DNA from: Laccaria trichodermophora | Lineage: Eukaryota > Basidiomycota > Agaricomycetes > Agaricales > Hydnangiaceae | Assembly: GCA_018417955.1 (NCBI GenBank) | Contig: JACTVC010000009.1 | Span: forward strand, 620,001-684,000 | Reading direction: 5' to 3' | DNA length: 64,000 nucleotides | In this document: piece after piece, positions 47,214 through 59,143 of the stretch | Layout: each line of letters opens with the position of its first letter | How positions within the stretch are numbered: position 1 is the first letter of the stretch | The notes under the pieces: generated by a model | What the model was told of the DNA's origin: nothing | What the model saw: the letters and a program-made list of their open reading frames with translations, nothing else | The model's database searches: none | Position numbers and translations under genes: made by a program

Positions 47214-48481
47214 CTACAATCTTGGCTTCACCTTTGCAGCTGCGTGGTTCTTCCACTCGATAACGAGGTCCTTACCTTGTCCCGTCGTCAGGAAATCCCT
47301 CAGGTTCATCAACGCCCTTACTTCCATCTTGCGCTGCGAATCCTGATTCTCCGTGCCCATGTGCGGCAACAGCGTGACTTGGGGGAATTCGAGAAGGCGC
47401 GGATTAACTTCAGGCTCGTTCGGGAACACGTCAAGGCCCGCCGCTGATAGCTGCAACGCACACACAAGGAAGGGGGTTTAGTCATGTCACCCGCCAGATG
47501 GAAAAGTTATTTAGAATGCTCACATGTCCGTCCTCTAGCGCCCTGATCAGCGCCTCCTCATCGATAACCTTACCCCGTGCCGTGTTGATGATAATCGCAC
47601 CAGGCTTCAACGTCCGAATCATTTTTTCGCCCACCAGCCCCTCCGTTTCCTTTCGTAGGGGCACATGCACGCTAAGCACGTCCGTCTGCTTCAGCATCTC
47701 GTCCACATTTTCAAAGTACTCGCAGTACGCAGGGGCGTCCGCGACCTTTCTGCGCGAGTGGTAGATCACGCGCATCGGGAACGATTGGACGAGTTCCGCC
47801 AAGCGCATCCCGATTCCGCCGAGCCCAAGGATGGCCAACGTCCGACCGGACACGTCGTGCGTTTTCGTGTTGAGCCCTGAGGGCTTCCACTTTAACGCGC
47901 GCAGGGATCGTTCAGCTATGGCGTATTGGCGGAGGGTGGAGATGATCAGATAGAGTGCTGTCGTGGCCGTGGCGTCGTCAACGGCACCAGGAGTATTCGA
48001 GAGATGGATTCCTGATGGAAAACGATAACTTGTCAGCTGTTAGGCACAGTGGTCAATCGTGGGTGACGGGGTGGCGCACCTCGAGCAATGCACGCGTGCA
48101 CGTCAACCGGGTCGTACCCTGCACCGTTGTGCGCAATCCATTTCACGCTGGACGGTAGACCGTTGATGATCTCCTTGTCGAAGATCCCAATTTTTTTGGC
48201 GGATTCGTTCTCGCGGTAGATACCGACGGCGCCTGCGTATTTTCCTCCAGGCTTGCAGTCTGCCAGGAAAGTCGCGCGGTCGGGGGCGTCGACGTACTAT
48301 GCGGGTGTTAGACAGTGCTTTAAAAATGGTACGAGGTCATTGCCTACGATGATTTCTGCAATGTCCCCTAGTAGCTCTTTGACATCGTCGTGTGCCCAGA
48401 CAATTGTGCCTACGCAACGGTTAAGAGACTGTTGAGGGATGATTCGAGCCACTTACTGCAAATTAAAACTCGGGGAAGCAT
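47214..48481 (-). CDS. D-isomer-specific 2-hydroxyacid dehydrogenase
   Basis: NAD(P)-dependent oxidoreductase of the glyoxylate/hydroxypyruvate reductase type. Five exons on the minus strand: 48481-48457, 48409-48348, 48296-48080, 48011-47524, 47450-47214 (342 aa; frames close). The Rossmann motif is LGLGGIGMRLAE, the dinucleotide 2' region is VIYHSRRK (basic, suggesting NADPH tolerance), the catalytic arginine lies in INTARGKVIDEEAL, glutamate in FPNEPE and histidine in LLPHMGT. Length is normal. The first 200 bp of coding sequence carry three small introns. Confidence 0.93.
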
Positions 48482-49033
48482 GTCGTGGATGTGCGGGGTG
48501 AATTACTGAGGACGACTGGTATAGTTTATGTAGGATTTAGAGCCGGTATATCCTTTCAACCGGAGGTGGGATACCTTAATTAGGGGGTCACCGGTCCGTT
48601 TAACCATCGGTCCGATCTTCCCGAACATTTTTACCATTACATTTAGTGCACTCAACGTTGGTGTGGATTCACCAAGGAAGTCGCCTTCGAGATTGTGGGG
48701 CACTCTCATAAAATTCGTTCTTGATGTACATGTACTCGCAATTTTTTTGAAAAAAGGGTCAAGGCTTGAGCGAAGCTAAGCGCCGTGCGCATCAATGATC
48801 TCGCCAGTCTGACCTTTACAACTTTTCGGACTTTCACAACACGATCAAAGTCGAAACCCGTGGCGTCCAGCTAAATTTCAAAAATGTGTGGTGACCCTAA
48901 TGAGCGTCAAATCGGTATAAAAATAAAAGTCGGTTGTACAAGTTGTGATGATGTTCCTTTCCAATTAGCCTGATGGAGACATGCAGATAAACAGCGATGA
49001 AGAGGGTTCGGTTGTACAGGTATTGTTGGCTGG
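48482..49033. other. intergenic region
   Basis: 552 bp between two minus-strand genes: promoter of the dehydrogenase and 3' end of the kinase-like gene. Nothing further recognised. Confidence 0.4.
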
Positions 49034-50095
49034 TCACGGTCGGCCCTGCTTATAAATTGCAGCAAGGCCAATCGCTCCAACAGCAGCAGCATCGTCAATA
49101 AACTCGACATGTCGAAAGACGTGGCCACGGTGGGCCAGATCATCCAGGATCATCTTTCGATACCGTTCAACCCCAGCCAAAGATCCACCAAGCGATATCA
49201 CGCTTTCACCCGCTCTAACTAATCTAGGGGAATTGTCTGTAGGTCCAGCAAGAAGCACAGCGATCTGAGAAGCAAGTGAGCTCGCGCATGCTCCAAGGAT
49301 CCGCAAAGCAAGCCAATCGCCATCCTCAAAGGCAGCTGCAAACACCAATGGACAGAGGAACGAAAGCCTCTTTTCGCGCGTCATGTCTTGCAGAAGTAGA
49401 CTGGTGCCGGTGTTCGGCAGGGGATCTGGGAGGTAGACACCACCAAATATCTCCATAACGCTCTTCACCCCGAACCGTTCCAAAACGCGATCTCTTAATT
49501 TGCTCTCAGGAGATGTAAGAGCCCCAATGGAAGCTTTCTCTTCCTCCATCAGGACCTGGCGTATCGTCTCCCTTCCAACATGGAATCCACCCCCTTCATC
49601 TCCAAGTATCCAACCCCAACCACCCACGCGCGCAAGTTCCTCAATCACTCCGTCCTTCTCTACAAAACTGACGGCGATTGAGCCAGTGCCAGCAATAACA
49701 GCGACAGCATGGGAGACATTTGGGTACATCCGAACAGGAGCGGCAAGAAGATGGGTATCATTCGTGATAACGAAACGTGGACCAGCCGGGATAGCTAAGA
49801 GAGCTGACAGGGAAGGAGTGATTTTGGCGATGGCTGCGGGGGAGTCTGCACCAGAAACGCCAAACCACGCAGCAGAAAATGGAGAGCGGCCATCTGGGGG
49901 GAGTGTACTGGACCTGTTGGATACTTGGAGAGCGTTGCTGACGGTGTCTGCGACGGATGAGAGGAAAGCCTCGAGAGATAGGTAGGTCAAGTTGGATGGA
50001 CCTCCTGAAGCACGGCCCAATATTGAGCCATCATCGTTGCAGATGACGGCGGACGTCTTGGTACCACCACAATCAACACAGAGATAAAGAGACAT
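49034..50095 (-). CDS. N-acetylglucosamine kinase-like protein (BadF/BadG ATPase fold)
   Basis: Intronless, 353 aa from the ATG at 50095; the longer in-frame extension upstream is unlikely because MSLYLCVDCGGTKT aligns with the usual start. The ASKHA fold is evident: phosphate-1 loop DCGGTKTSAV, GVSGADSP, phosphate-2 loop VIAGTGSIAV, GGWGWILGDEGGGFHVG and C-terminal SLGGSLAG. The family phosphorylates GlcNAc salvaged from chitin or glycoproteins, giving GlcNAc-6-phosphate in the cytosol. Substrate specificity cannot be read from the sequence. Confidence 0.9.
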   Translation of the reverse strand: MSLYLCVDCGGTKTSAVICNDDGSILGRASGGPSNLTYLSLEAFLSSVADTVSNALQVSNRSSTLPPDGRSPFSAAWFGVSGADSPAAIAKITPSLSALLAIPAGPRFVITNDTHLLAAPVRMYPNVSHAVAVIAGTGSIAVSFVEKDGVIEELARVGGWGWILGDEGGGFHVGRETIRQVLMEEEKASIGALTSPESKLRDRVLERFGVKSVMEIFGGVYLPDPLPNTGTSLLLQDMTREKRLSFLCPLVFAAAFEDGDWLALRILGACASSLASQIAVLLAGPTDNSPRLVRAGESVISLGGSLAGVERYRKMILDDLAHRGHVFRHVEFIDDAAAVGAIGLAAIYKQGRP

Positions 50096-50533
50096 TGTAA
50101 AAGCTTGCCCTAATTCTCCCACGATTTCACTATATAAACCTCTCACCAAATTTTTTTTTGTCCTTCGTGCGGCAGCACGGCCATTATATCCCCAATGTTG
50201 CTCATGACTTGCTCTTTCCATCTTGGTGGATTGTCTACGCTGTCGTTCGAGTGTCAGGCCGTGTTCTGAGCAATTCGGACGTCTTAGTACCCAATGTCGT
50301 CTCTTCTTTTTTTTTTTGGAAGAGAGGATGGGTCGGTGGTTCCATACATTCTATACGAGCTGTATAATAACACTATTCTTATCATTTTTATTCAATGCAT
50401 TGTATATTTGCATGACACGTCGTGATGGAAAACAAGTGGAATGAAAATATGCAAAATTATATCAATGAAGCAAGGTACATTTCGACAGGCGCATAGAGCA
50501 TCGCGACATAACATCTTAGGAGCATTCATCACC

Positions 50534-51374
50534 TTACTCGCTTTCCGCAATGAGAGCAAGAATCATCCTGTGGGGAACGAGGTAAGTACGTCGTCAAAAT
50601 TTGCCCAACAGCAACATACCTGTAGAGGTAGTAAAAGAAGGAGAGGAGGTAGAATCCAAGCTTGAAAAAAGTCTCCTTCTTGTGCCCTCCTAATGTCCTG
50701 AAGATTTCTGTCGCGTCGTACATATGATTTTTATTCCGGATTCTACAAAACAACAATCAGAACACGAACACGTCGCTTGGAAAGAAAACGTACTTGTTGG
50801 CGTTGAATGCAACTAAAGGCGCGTTGAGGAGGAACGCTATCCATTGGCCCGACAGTAGGAATAACAAGGTGAGGAAAGCGTGCGCCGAGTTTTCTGGCAA
50901 GACGAACTGCAAGGGACGTTAGTCCTCAAAAAAAAAAACTCCCAAAAGAGGTGAAGGTGAGCCCACTTGATTTAGCTTGTTGCAAAGATCTATAGGATTG
51001 ATGTAGTCGCATTCCAAATCCGAAAACATGATGATCTGCAGGATAGAATGCGGCCCGTCAACAAGATTGTATGTGGCGTGGGGGTGTAGGGTGTAATGCG
51101 CGAGGTTGAAGCAACAGCATACGTGCCCCTAAAACAAGCGGACGGGACTCACGAAAAACACCATGCAGAATAGAAGCCCGGCAGCCATAAGGACCGCAAA
51201 TAGAAACAGCCAGCCTACGTCCAGACGCGGTGGGTTCCAACATTTTCAGGGGAATTGAAGATAGTGTGGTATGGAGGAGAATGAATAGAGGTCATAAGGA
51301 ACAAAAGAAAAGAGCAATGATCAGAAACATGCGCGCGAGGAGAGAAAAAAAGGAGACGCACCAGCCCCTCCCAT
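50534..51374 (-). CDS. cornichon / Erv14 ER cargo receptor, copy A
   Basis: Small ER membrane protein that packs cargo into COPII vesicles. Six exons on the minus strand: 51374-51362 (13 nt), 51214-51153, 51035-50967, 50906-50794, 50742-50620, 50567-50534 (137 aa; frames close). Visible motifs: first membrane helix [20 protein letters not shown], the family signature [20 protein letters not shown], a second membrane segment around [18 protein letters not shown], then [12 protein letters not shown] and the third segment. The micro-exon start MGGAG was found by requiring phase 1 into the exon beginning GCTGG; its 147-bp intron is the longest in the gene. Confidence 0.9.
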
Positions 51375-51795
51375 ATCGTTAGTCTTAAGTGAGTCGTAAA
51401 AGTTACAAGCCAAGGAAGAACGCAAAAAGGCCGCCGGAGGGAGCCTTTATCTAAAGATGGACGAGGATATAGCCTCTGTGTTGCGGAATAACAAGAAAGA
51501 AGGTGAAGTTGCTCGTCAGCCTCAAATCCGGCTTTGCGACGTTGCGCGCACGTGTTCGGCTTGCTAACAAATGTCACGACTCATGTCACGCTCATGTTGC
51601 CCTTTGAACATTTTATTGTATCTAATCGTGCCAAAACAGAGTACATAGGTCCTCTCTGGCTTTGAAGTTATGTCCACGCCTCGTATTCCAACCCCGAGCA
51701 TGGGTGCTGATACGTGTCGGGTGGGGCAGGAGGAAATCCTGCCTCGGGTATATCCCCAGGGTCATGCATGATCGTGGAAGCACGGTGGGTATCAT

Positions 51796-52476
51796 TTACT
51801 CGTTCTCAGCAACGAGAGCAACAATCATCCTGCATGACGAGTCAGAAGACGACAAGGATGATGCGAAGTGAAGAACGAACCGGTAGAGATAGTAGAAGAA
51901 AGATAAGAGATAGAATGCAAGCTTGAAATATGTTTCCTTTTGGTGCCCTGACAGCGAACGGAATATCTCTGTCGCATCGTACATGTGATTCTTCTTCATC
52001 ACCCTTTGCTGTATGTCAGTTCCCGAATTCCAACCCATAGAGGATATCGACGCACTTGTTGACGTTAAACGCTATCAAGGGCAAATTGAAAGCAAACGCT
52101 GTCCATTGTCCGAACAGTAAGAATAGCAGGGCAAGGAAAGCGTGGGCAGCGTATTCCGGAAGCACAAACTGAAAAAAAGGGTAATTTGTACGTTGAACAA
52201 CTTGACGAAAAGGATACGAACCTGGTTTAGTTTGTTACACAGATCTATAGGATTGATGTAGTCGCTCTCCAAGTCCGAGAACATAATGACCTGTCAACGA
52301 CAAAAGTTTGTTAATGACAACATCTTGAATGGGAATGGAATTGGAGCTGACGAAAAAGACCATGCCGAAGAGGAGAGCCGCCGAGTAGAGAACCGCAAAG
52401 AGGAATAGCCAACCTATCATTATACACATATCAGCACCAACAGTTTCAACGTTCAAAGTTGCGCACCTGCTGCCAT
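51796..52476 (-). CDS. cornichon / Erv14 ER cargo receptor, copy B
   Basis: Six exons on the minus strand: 52476-52467 (10 nt), 52413-52352, 52290-52222, 52168-52056, 52003-51881, 51829-51796 (136 aa; frames close). Exons 2-6 have exactly the same lengths as in copy A (62, 69, 113, 123, 34). The signature reads [20 protein letters not shown]. It differs from copy A in FGMVFF (C to G), WTAFAFNLPLIAFN and a [15 protein letters not shown] segment. Exon 5 uses a CAAAG acceptor where copy A uses TTGTAG. Lies 422 bp upstream of copy A on the same strand, a tandem duplicate. Confidence 0.9.
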
Positions 52477-52768
52477 AATTTCTGTAGATCAAAGGTGTAA
52501 AGGATTCCCGGAGGTTTCGCTGGCTCTGAGGTCACTGTGCGGTGTGAGTGAGGATAAGCAGGGGCTCCACCTTGTCACACGTCACGGTCATTGTTCAAGC
52601 GCGCTGGCACGACATTGACTGACAAGGAGAGAAGGGAGTATAATAGATTAAGCATCTCCTAAAGAATGGAAGACTGAAGCCCAATAGTACAAAAAGTAGT
52701 AACAGCGTCCGTCGGTCAAGGAACGGAACAAAAGTATTACAGAACCAAGCGCTGCAAACCAACCTTCC

Positions 52769-53698
52769 TCAACGTCTACCGCCGCCTCGTCGGCCACCTC
52801 GTCCACGACCACCGCCTCTTCGGTTACCACCACCGCCACGCGCTTCCGATTGACGTTGTGTGTAGTCTGCCGGATTGGCTCCAGGGGGCGCAACTAGAAC
52901 GTGTGCACGTGGATCCTCCTTGATCAAAGAATCTGACCGCATTTTTCTGGAAGGAAATAATGTTGAAGGAAAGCGGAGAAATTGTTCAAAAAAGACTCAC
53001 GAGCTGCTGTCTCCATCGACATCCATTAGAATATCAACGCTTCCCTCTTCCCTTACAAGACCCAACCCATCTGCGCCTCCTAGCCTAGCTCCCAGCATAG
53101 TCCCCGCAGTTGTGTTCCCCACGATCCTCACAGAAAGAGTCTTCCCATCAGCAGGTTGATTGTGGAATTTTGTGACTGCGGCAGCGGCAGACGTGGGTGT
53201 TTTGAATGTTAACCGAATCCGCACGTCTTCATTTCCAGCGGATACCAACTTGGCGGTGCTGATGGTCCCACAGCGTTTGAAAATGGCTGCCACATCCTCT
53301 GCAGTTGTCCCACTAACTAAACCAGATACCTCGACGACGTTGCCTTGCGAGGCGGAACTGGCGCCTTTGATAGATAGTTGTTCTGCCTGTATTGAGCCTG
53401 TCGCGTCGCGAAGGGCTTTTTGTGCGATGGAGTTGATATTTGCTTTAGGGGCGCTGGGTTGATTGGATAGTCGGGCTGAAAGTGAGTTGTGCTGCTCGAA
53501 GAGATCATGGGACCAATTGGCGTCGACGTCGCCTTTGGGGATGCGGTTGTTGCGGTTCTAGAGGAGCGATGTTGGTTACTGGAGCTGCTATGAAGAAATG
53601 GCACACACATATGGAGCAGTGGGGCGACCTGGATGAGGTTTTGAACGAATAGGGCCAGTAGAAGTAGGAACGTTCATTCGCTCGAGTAGGGACGCCAT
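52769..53698 (-). CDS. RRM/RGG RNA-binding protein, ALY/Yra1-like
   Basis: Three exons on the minus strand: 53698-53609, 53557-53001, 52946-52769 (274 aa; frames close). One RRM fold lies at about residues 100-175 (VVEVSGLVSGTTAEDVAAIF, then IRLTFKTPTSAAAAV and TLSVRIV). The C terminus is rich in RGG/GGR (RRGGGRGRGGRRGGG) after a conserved-looking DPRAHVLVAPPG segment. An RRM with a C-terminal RGG tail fits mRNA export adaptors of the ALY/Yra1 type, but the RRM lacks clear aromatic RNP1 residues, so the assignment is tentative. Nuclear RNA binding is likely. Confidence 0.75.
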
Positions 53699-53949
53699 TG
53701 TAAAAATAACAAGTAAGTGAGAGACTGGCAAATGTGACTGCTGGTGTGTGAGTGACGGTGAGTGTCACTAGGTCACGTGGGTGACTGTTGAGTGTCATAG
53801 GGGTGACTGTCTTTGTGACTGTCACTAAATACGGTTGTATGTACCTTTCCGGTTCAACCGGCTTCATTCCAATAGGGTGATGGATTCTCCCATTTCGTAC
53901 TTAAGCTTGACGTCCTTCTCAACTTCTTTTTCCCATCACGTTCCCTACA

Positions 53950-56418
53950 ATGGCCCCTAAAATATACACAGCTAGCGTCCCCCCTGTCTCCATCCCCAAC
54001 CACTCAATATTCACCCACCTCTTCTCCAATTCTCCATACCCAGGAACTACCCCTGCTTTCATTGACGCGTCCTCTGGGACAACTCTCTCACGCGATCAGG
54101 TCAAGCGACTCGCGTTCTCCCTTGGATACGCCCTACGAACCCACCCAAACTTGGCTACCAAACGCGGCGACACAGTACTGATTTACTCACAGAATTCTCT
54201 GGTCTGGCCAGTTGTAATCTTTGGCTCAGGTAAGTTAATGCCATGCATCGCGTGCCAAACAACCTTTTTTAATACTCTTCCTAGTTGCTGCTGGATTAAG
54301 ATGCACTCTCGCCAACAGCGCCTACAACGCTAGAGAGCTTGCTTTCCAATATCAAGATAGCGGAGCAAAAACCGTGTTTTCTAGCGAAGATGGCGTCGCC
54401 ACAGTCCTCGATATGTTTAAGCAACTAGGCTTGAGCAAGACGGAGGCAGAGAGGAGGATCGTCCTCATGCCCAACGGTCTCCAATGGGCGGGCGGGCCTG
54501 CCATCGCCGTTAAACCCGAGTTGGCCGGACTCTTACAAGTTCCCGATTTGCTGACTCTGGGTGCTTTAAAGGAGGAAGAGAAATTTGAAGGATCCCGAGC
54601 AAATGAGACTGTATATTTATGTTACAGTTCTGGTTCGTATACTTTCTCAAAAATCTACAATGGCTCCTGACGGGTCTTTCAGGAACAACCGGCAAACCAA
54701 AGGGTGTTGAGGTGAGAACATTGACATTTCTCTATTTGAATTTACGAATTTACGTTTTGCAGACCACCCACAAGAACATGGTGTCCGTTTTAGAGATGGT
54801 TGCCGAAATTTATCCAAAGCTAACCTTTGGCGTCGACGCAATGCTTGGTATACTGCCTTTCTACCATATATACGGTACGCACCTTCTTGACAGTCCCTCA
54901 ACGCTGTCCTCACCTCACATTATATATATAGGGGCTGTCAAATTGCTTCACTTTCCTTTCCTTCATGGCATCCCAGTTGCTATCATGGCCCGTTTTGACC
55001 CTGTCCAGTTCTGCGCAAACATCGAGCGATATAAGATCACTCACTCCCTCATCGTTCCCCCCGTCTTGGTCGTTCTTAATCGCCATCCAGGTACGGTGCC
55101 CTTTCTTCATCAACATCATAATATATTGATGTCGCGGTCTCTTTTTAGCGGTTGATCAATACGACATGTCTACATTAGAGGTTTTGCTTTCTGGCGCCGC
55201 GCCATTAGGTGCCGCGCTAACCAAACAGGTGAAAGCCTTGCCCCGAATAGAAAAGGTAGGTCCGTACAGCTGACTCTTTCATCAAGGTTAGAGAACGTCT
55301 GTTGTCCAAGAGAAAAGCAAACAAACCTCTGTATGTCATACAAGGTGAGAAAATTACCTTCTAGGCCACCGATGCAAGGTCACTTATCGCGCATCAGGCT
55401 ACGGACTGACCGAAACCTCTCCTACGACGCACGTACTTCAAACTCCTTACGCCATATCAAAGATGGGAAGCATCGGTACCATGCTGCCCAACCTAGAGGC
55501 TCGACTCGTAGTTGACGGTGACGGCGATGGAAATATCGACGCAGAGGAAGGTCAACCAGGAGAACTTTGGATTCGCGGTCCATCCGTCATGAAGGTAAGC
55601 AGCATCATTGAGATAATCAAGACTGGCGACCAAAGTCATGCGGCAGGGCTATCTCAACAATGTTGCCGCAACGAAAGACGCGATCACCCCAGACAGGTGG
55701 TTCAAGACGGGTGATATAGCGATCAGAGATCCAGAGGGTTTCTACTATATCGTTGACCGCCGAAAGGAACTTATCAAGTACAAGGTCAGCTGAGCGATAC
55801 ACTAAGGTTTTTACGATGCTTATTTTTGTCGAGCACAGGGTTTCCAAGGTACATTCGAAAAAAGATTCATTGTTTAAAGCGTCGTAACTTCTGTCCAACA
55901 GTTCCTCCTGCCGAGCTAGAGAGTGTCCTATTAACGCACCCCGAAATCGCAGACGCGGCCGTTATTGGCGTCGATAGCGTCAAAGAGGCCACAGAGCTTC
56001 CAAGGTCTGCCGGCTTTCCGTGATTCTGACAACTCTCTGAATTGTTTTTTTTTTGTGTAGGGCGTACGTTGTTGCCGCTCATCCTGAGAACGTCAAGACG
56101 GACTCTCAGAAAGCTGCTTTTGCTGAGGGCGTCAAAAAGTGGATTCAGCAAAAGGTGGCGAGGCACAAGTATCTACGAGGAGGTACGCCTAAAGCAACCT
56201 TGACTACTCCCCAGCGCTGACGGTATATCTTGCAGGCGTCGTTGTTATTGATGCTGTCCCTAAAAGGTTCGCCAATTTTTTTTGTTTCGTTCCGTGGGAT
56301 TCGCTGATTGTTGTCTTGTAGCGCTGCTGGTAAGATTCTTCGGCGAGAACTGCGGGACCAGGCAAAAGAGGAACTCAAAGGCGTCGATCCGAGTGACAAT
56401 GTCAAGGCCAAGCTTTGA
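53950..56418 (+). CDS. 4-coumarate-CoA ligase-like acyl-CoA synthetase
   Basis: AMP-forming enzyme that adenylates an aromatic or fatty acid and transfers it to CoA. Thirteen exons: 53950-54229, 54285-54632, 54683-54711, 54763-54874, 54932-55090, 55149-about 55259, about 55365-55594, 55647-55784, 55839-55848 (10 nt), 55902-56004, 56061-56182, 56236-56266, 56322-56418 (589 aa in this model). Motifs: YSSGTTGKPKGVE (phosphate loop), GYGLTETSP, FKTGDIAIRDPEGFYYIVDR and the catalytic lysine in SAAGKILRREL. The C terminus AKL is a peroxisomal targeting signal type 1. The exon 6/7 junction (55255-55379) has two frame-compatible solutions. Confidence 0.9.
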
Positions 56419-57547
56419 TCACCCCCTCTCAGCCATTGCTTTGGATATACATAGGCCGTCGATATTTATTTTATTATCTCAAGTGCTTATGCTTAACGTG
56501 CTTGTGGCGACGGTAGAGTTTGTCTGGCGAAGTCCAAATTGACATCTATTTTTATATGTACCTGGTTTGGATGGAACAAATTTATTATTTTATCAAGAGA
56601 ATGCGTACATAGCAGATACAAGAACGTGCAAGGCAGCCCACAGCGCAGAACAAGATTCAAGTTGAGAACAGACCCAGATAACACAAAGATCACCGACTTG
56701 GGGGGGGGGGCGGTCGACTGAAGCGAACCTTGCTTGGACCTGACGAAATATTTAGACACTGATTGAACAAGTTAACACATGCAAAATGAAAAGTATCAGA
56801 AGTGTCAATGTTCTGGAGCCCGCCCCGTCGACCGTAGTCTAAGGTATTCTCCCTGAAGAAATTCAAAAGATCCAACACATCATAACAGAGAAGGTAAAGA
56901 AATGATTGCTCACCATTTTGGGTTGAGAAAACTCCGATAGGGTAGGTAGAACGACAAGGTTCCGATAAGGAAAAAATATCAGAACTGTTAAGTGCTGAAT
57001 GAGAGTGAGCCCCATTGAGTTGAAGACCTGGAAAGCCAGGTCGACAATCGTATAACTGTGTCTATGAGCAACGAACTGCTCGTCCTCCGATCAAACCACT
57101 CGAGCAATAGGCACGCTCGTATCTTTGCGAACCTACGCCGTCACCGAGAGGTCAACCATTGAATCAAGCAACAGAGTGGCTGAGATGGAGCAAGGCACCC
57201 GATAAGACTTTGGCCTTGCAAATCATTCTCGCCGTCCTCGACCAGTAACTGTCGTGCTTAGAGCCGGTCGCTTTCCGTTGAGTTGGACGAGGACACGCCC
57301 TGTATCTCCGGGGACTTTCCCCACAGCGGATAGAGAGAGCCAGAAGCTCCCTGTGCGTGAGCTGCGACAACGATTCTTCAAACAGCAACAGAATTGAATG
57401 GAGAACGAAAAAAAAAGAGAAGAAATTTATAGAAAGTAAATTTGATCTCCGCTTCAAACCATAGCCAGTGCCACTGCCGCGTTCTGACTCCGTACTTGAA
57501 CCTGACTTGCACATATCACAACTACTCTTTGACTGCTCTATTTCTTT
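56419..57547. other. intergenic region with an 11-G tract
   Basis: About 1.13 kb between two plus-strand genes. It contains an uninterrupted run of eleven G at 56700-56710. No open frame with splice support was found on either strand; the 163-codon minus-strand frame at 57164-57655 overlaps the next gene's first exon and looks like a shadow. Confidence 0.45.
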
Positions 57548-58582
57548 ATGTCTACTGGCCCCGCCCAACCTGCTCCTCAACAACAACAGCAACAACGAGC
57601 TCGAAAACCACCCTTCGCTGACTGGCCGACGATAAAGATCCTGACTCCACCACAAGGTGCCTCTATATCAATTCCGGGGTGATGTAATTGGTGACTGACT
57701 GGTATCGCCTAATAGGACGCTTCTCTCCCAAGATAGACGAGTGGTGTCTGACTTACTGTTCGCAGACAGTCAGCGGCAGAATCCATTCCAAAGAGCCAAA
57801 CTGCCATTCGCTCTGTATCCGCAAGGTCTTTCCGCACGAAGTCCGCAATGTCATATCATATAAGAAGCATCGAAACGTGGACACAGAGGGCAAGGTCAAG
57901 TATCCTTTACCTGCGGAAGGACAATCCGCGAATCTTCCACGTTATCTGGGTGGAAATGCTGCGGACGATGCGGAGGGTCGGCCGAAGGTGGTGCCGGGAG
58001 AAACTAAATACTGGGATGAAGGGTGGTATCTCTGGACGAGCAACAGTCGATCTGCTGCCCTCCAGAAAACAAACACGATGATGTTGGATTTGGAGCGACA
58101 ACAGCAGCTCGTTGCTCAGCAGGAGCAGAGGCGGGAAGTCTGGCAGGATTACCAGGAGCATTTGAAACAGGCGGGAAGCGAAGGTGGAGAGCAAAACCAA
58201 TCCAATGGCGGGAAGTGGTGGGGTCCTATAGTTCCTCCGAAGGCGGTACCGGATACTAGGTACGTTTCTCAGCATTGTTTCTACCCTCATTCCGATCTCA
58301 ATCCCGTATAGCTTGCAGTCTCTACTGATCCCATTGCCGCCAGAATTCCCCCCATTCTGGGATAGAATCAACAAACTTCTCGCTCCATCCCACCAAGCGT
58401 TGGGTATCCTTCGTGACAGTATTACATCCGGCGAACAAAAGGAGTTTGCGCAACGAATTTGGGACAAGGCATGGACGGACGAGCCATTGCTTTTAGCTAC
58501 CCGAACATTCAGTCGCGCTTACGAGCGATGGAAAGAGAGGGATACGGCAGACGAGGACGATGACAAGAAGGACTCCCACTAG
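57548..58582 (+). CDS. uncharacterised protein with a twin CX3C motif
   Basis: Three exons: 57548-57656, 57716-58259, 58312-58582 (307 aa; frames close). After a glutamine-rich start (MSTGPAQPAPQQQQQQ) and FADWPTIKIL, residues about 45-75 hold WCLTYC, 14 residues, then CHSLC, i.e. CX3C-x14-CX3C, followed by IRKVFPHEV. This is the spacing of small Tim chaperones of the mitochondrial intermembrane space, oxidised by Mia40. Unlike small Tims the protein is long, with a central charged helix (LDLERQQQLVAQQEQRREVW) and a second conserved-looking block with PEFPPFWDRINKLL. Location and role are inferred only. Confidence 0.75.
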
Positions 58583-59143
58583 ACATCATACTTACAACAT
58601 GGATACCTCCTTGCAGAAGGTGGGGACTTCACGAATACATTACATATAGCGGTATTTGTATCACAATTGCTTCAGATAACAAGTTAATATATAGGGCAAA
58701 GCACGAAATCCGACCGTTTCCTGACGACGGTGCTCCCGACGCAGCAGATTATCCCAATGGCTGCGTTCGTGTTTTGAAGGTGGTCTCTCTCGTGATAATG
58801 GTCTCGCTACTTCTTCTCATTTTCACTTTCCTAACTCTGAGATCGTAGCATAGCTGATGGTCATTGGGACCTGCCAAGGTGGACCGCATCGATTGTTTAT
58901 CTCATATAAAACTTAGACATCGTCCACGATAAAGACGCGAAAGTGACGGGCGACAGACCATGCCAATATGCCATATAGTCAAGGAGTATCCACAGCCGAA
59001 GCAATGCCAATGCTCGCCAAAAAAAAAAAAGTTACTCGAGGGGAGTCCTGCCAAGTTGCTCATCTGTGATTGGTATCGGAAATTGCTTCAAAGGTTCCCT
59101 AAAAATCTAGTTCGTGAGGATTCTGACTTGTGGAATGTCAATC
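58583..59143. other. intergenic, convergent 3' flanks
   Basis: 560 bp between the stops of the twin CX3C gene and the minus-strand Emi1-like gene; includes a run of A at about 59020-59030. No supported coding frame. Confidence 0.4.

Noticed and set aside
57164..57655. 163-codon minus-strand open frame
   Set aside because: It overlaps the first exon of the twin CX3C gene and its composition is low-complexity; no splice signals or family resemblance.
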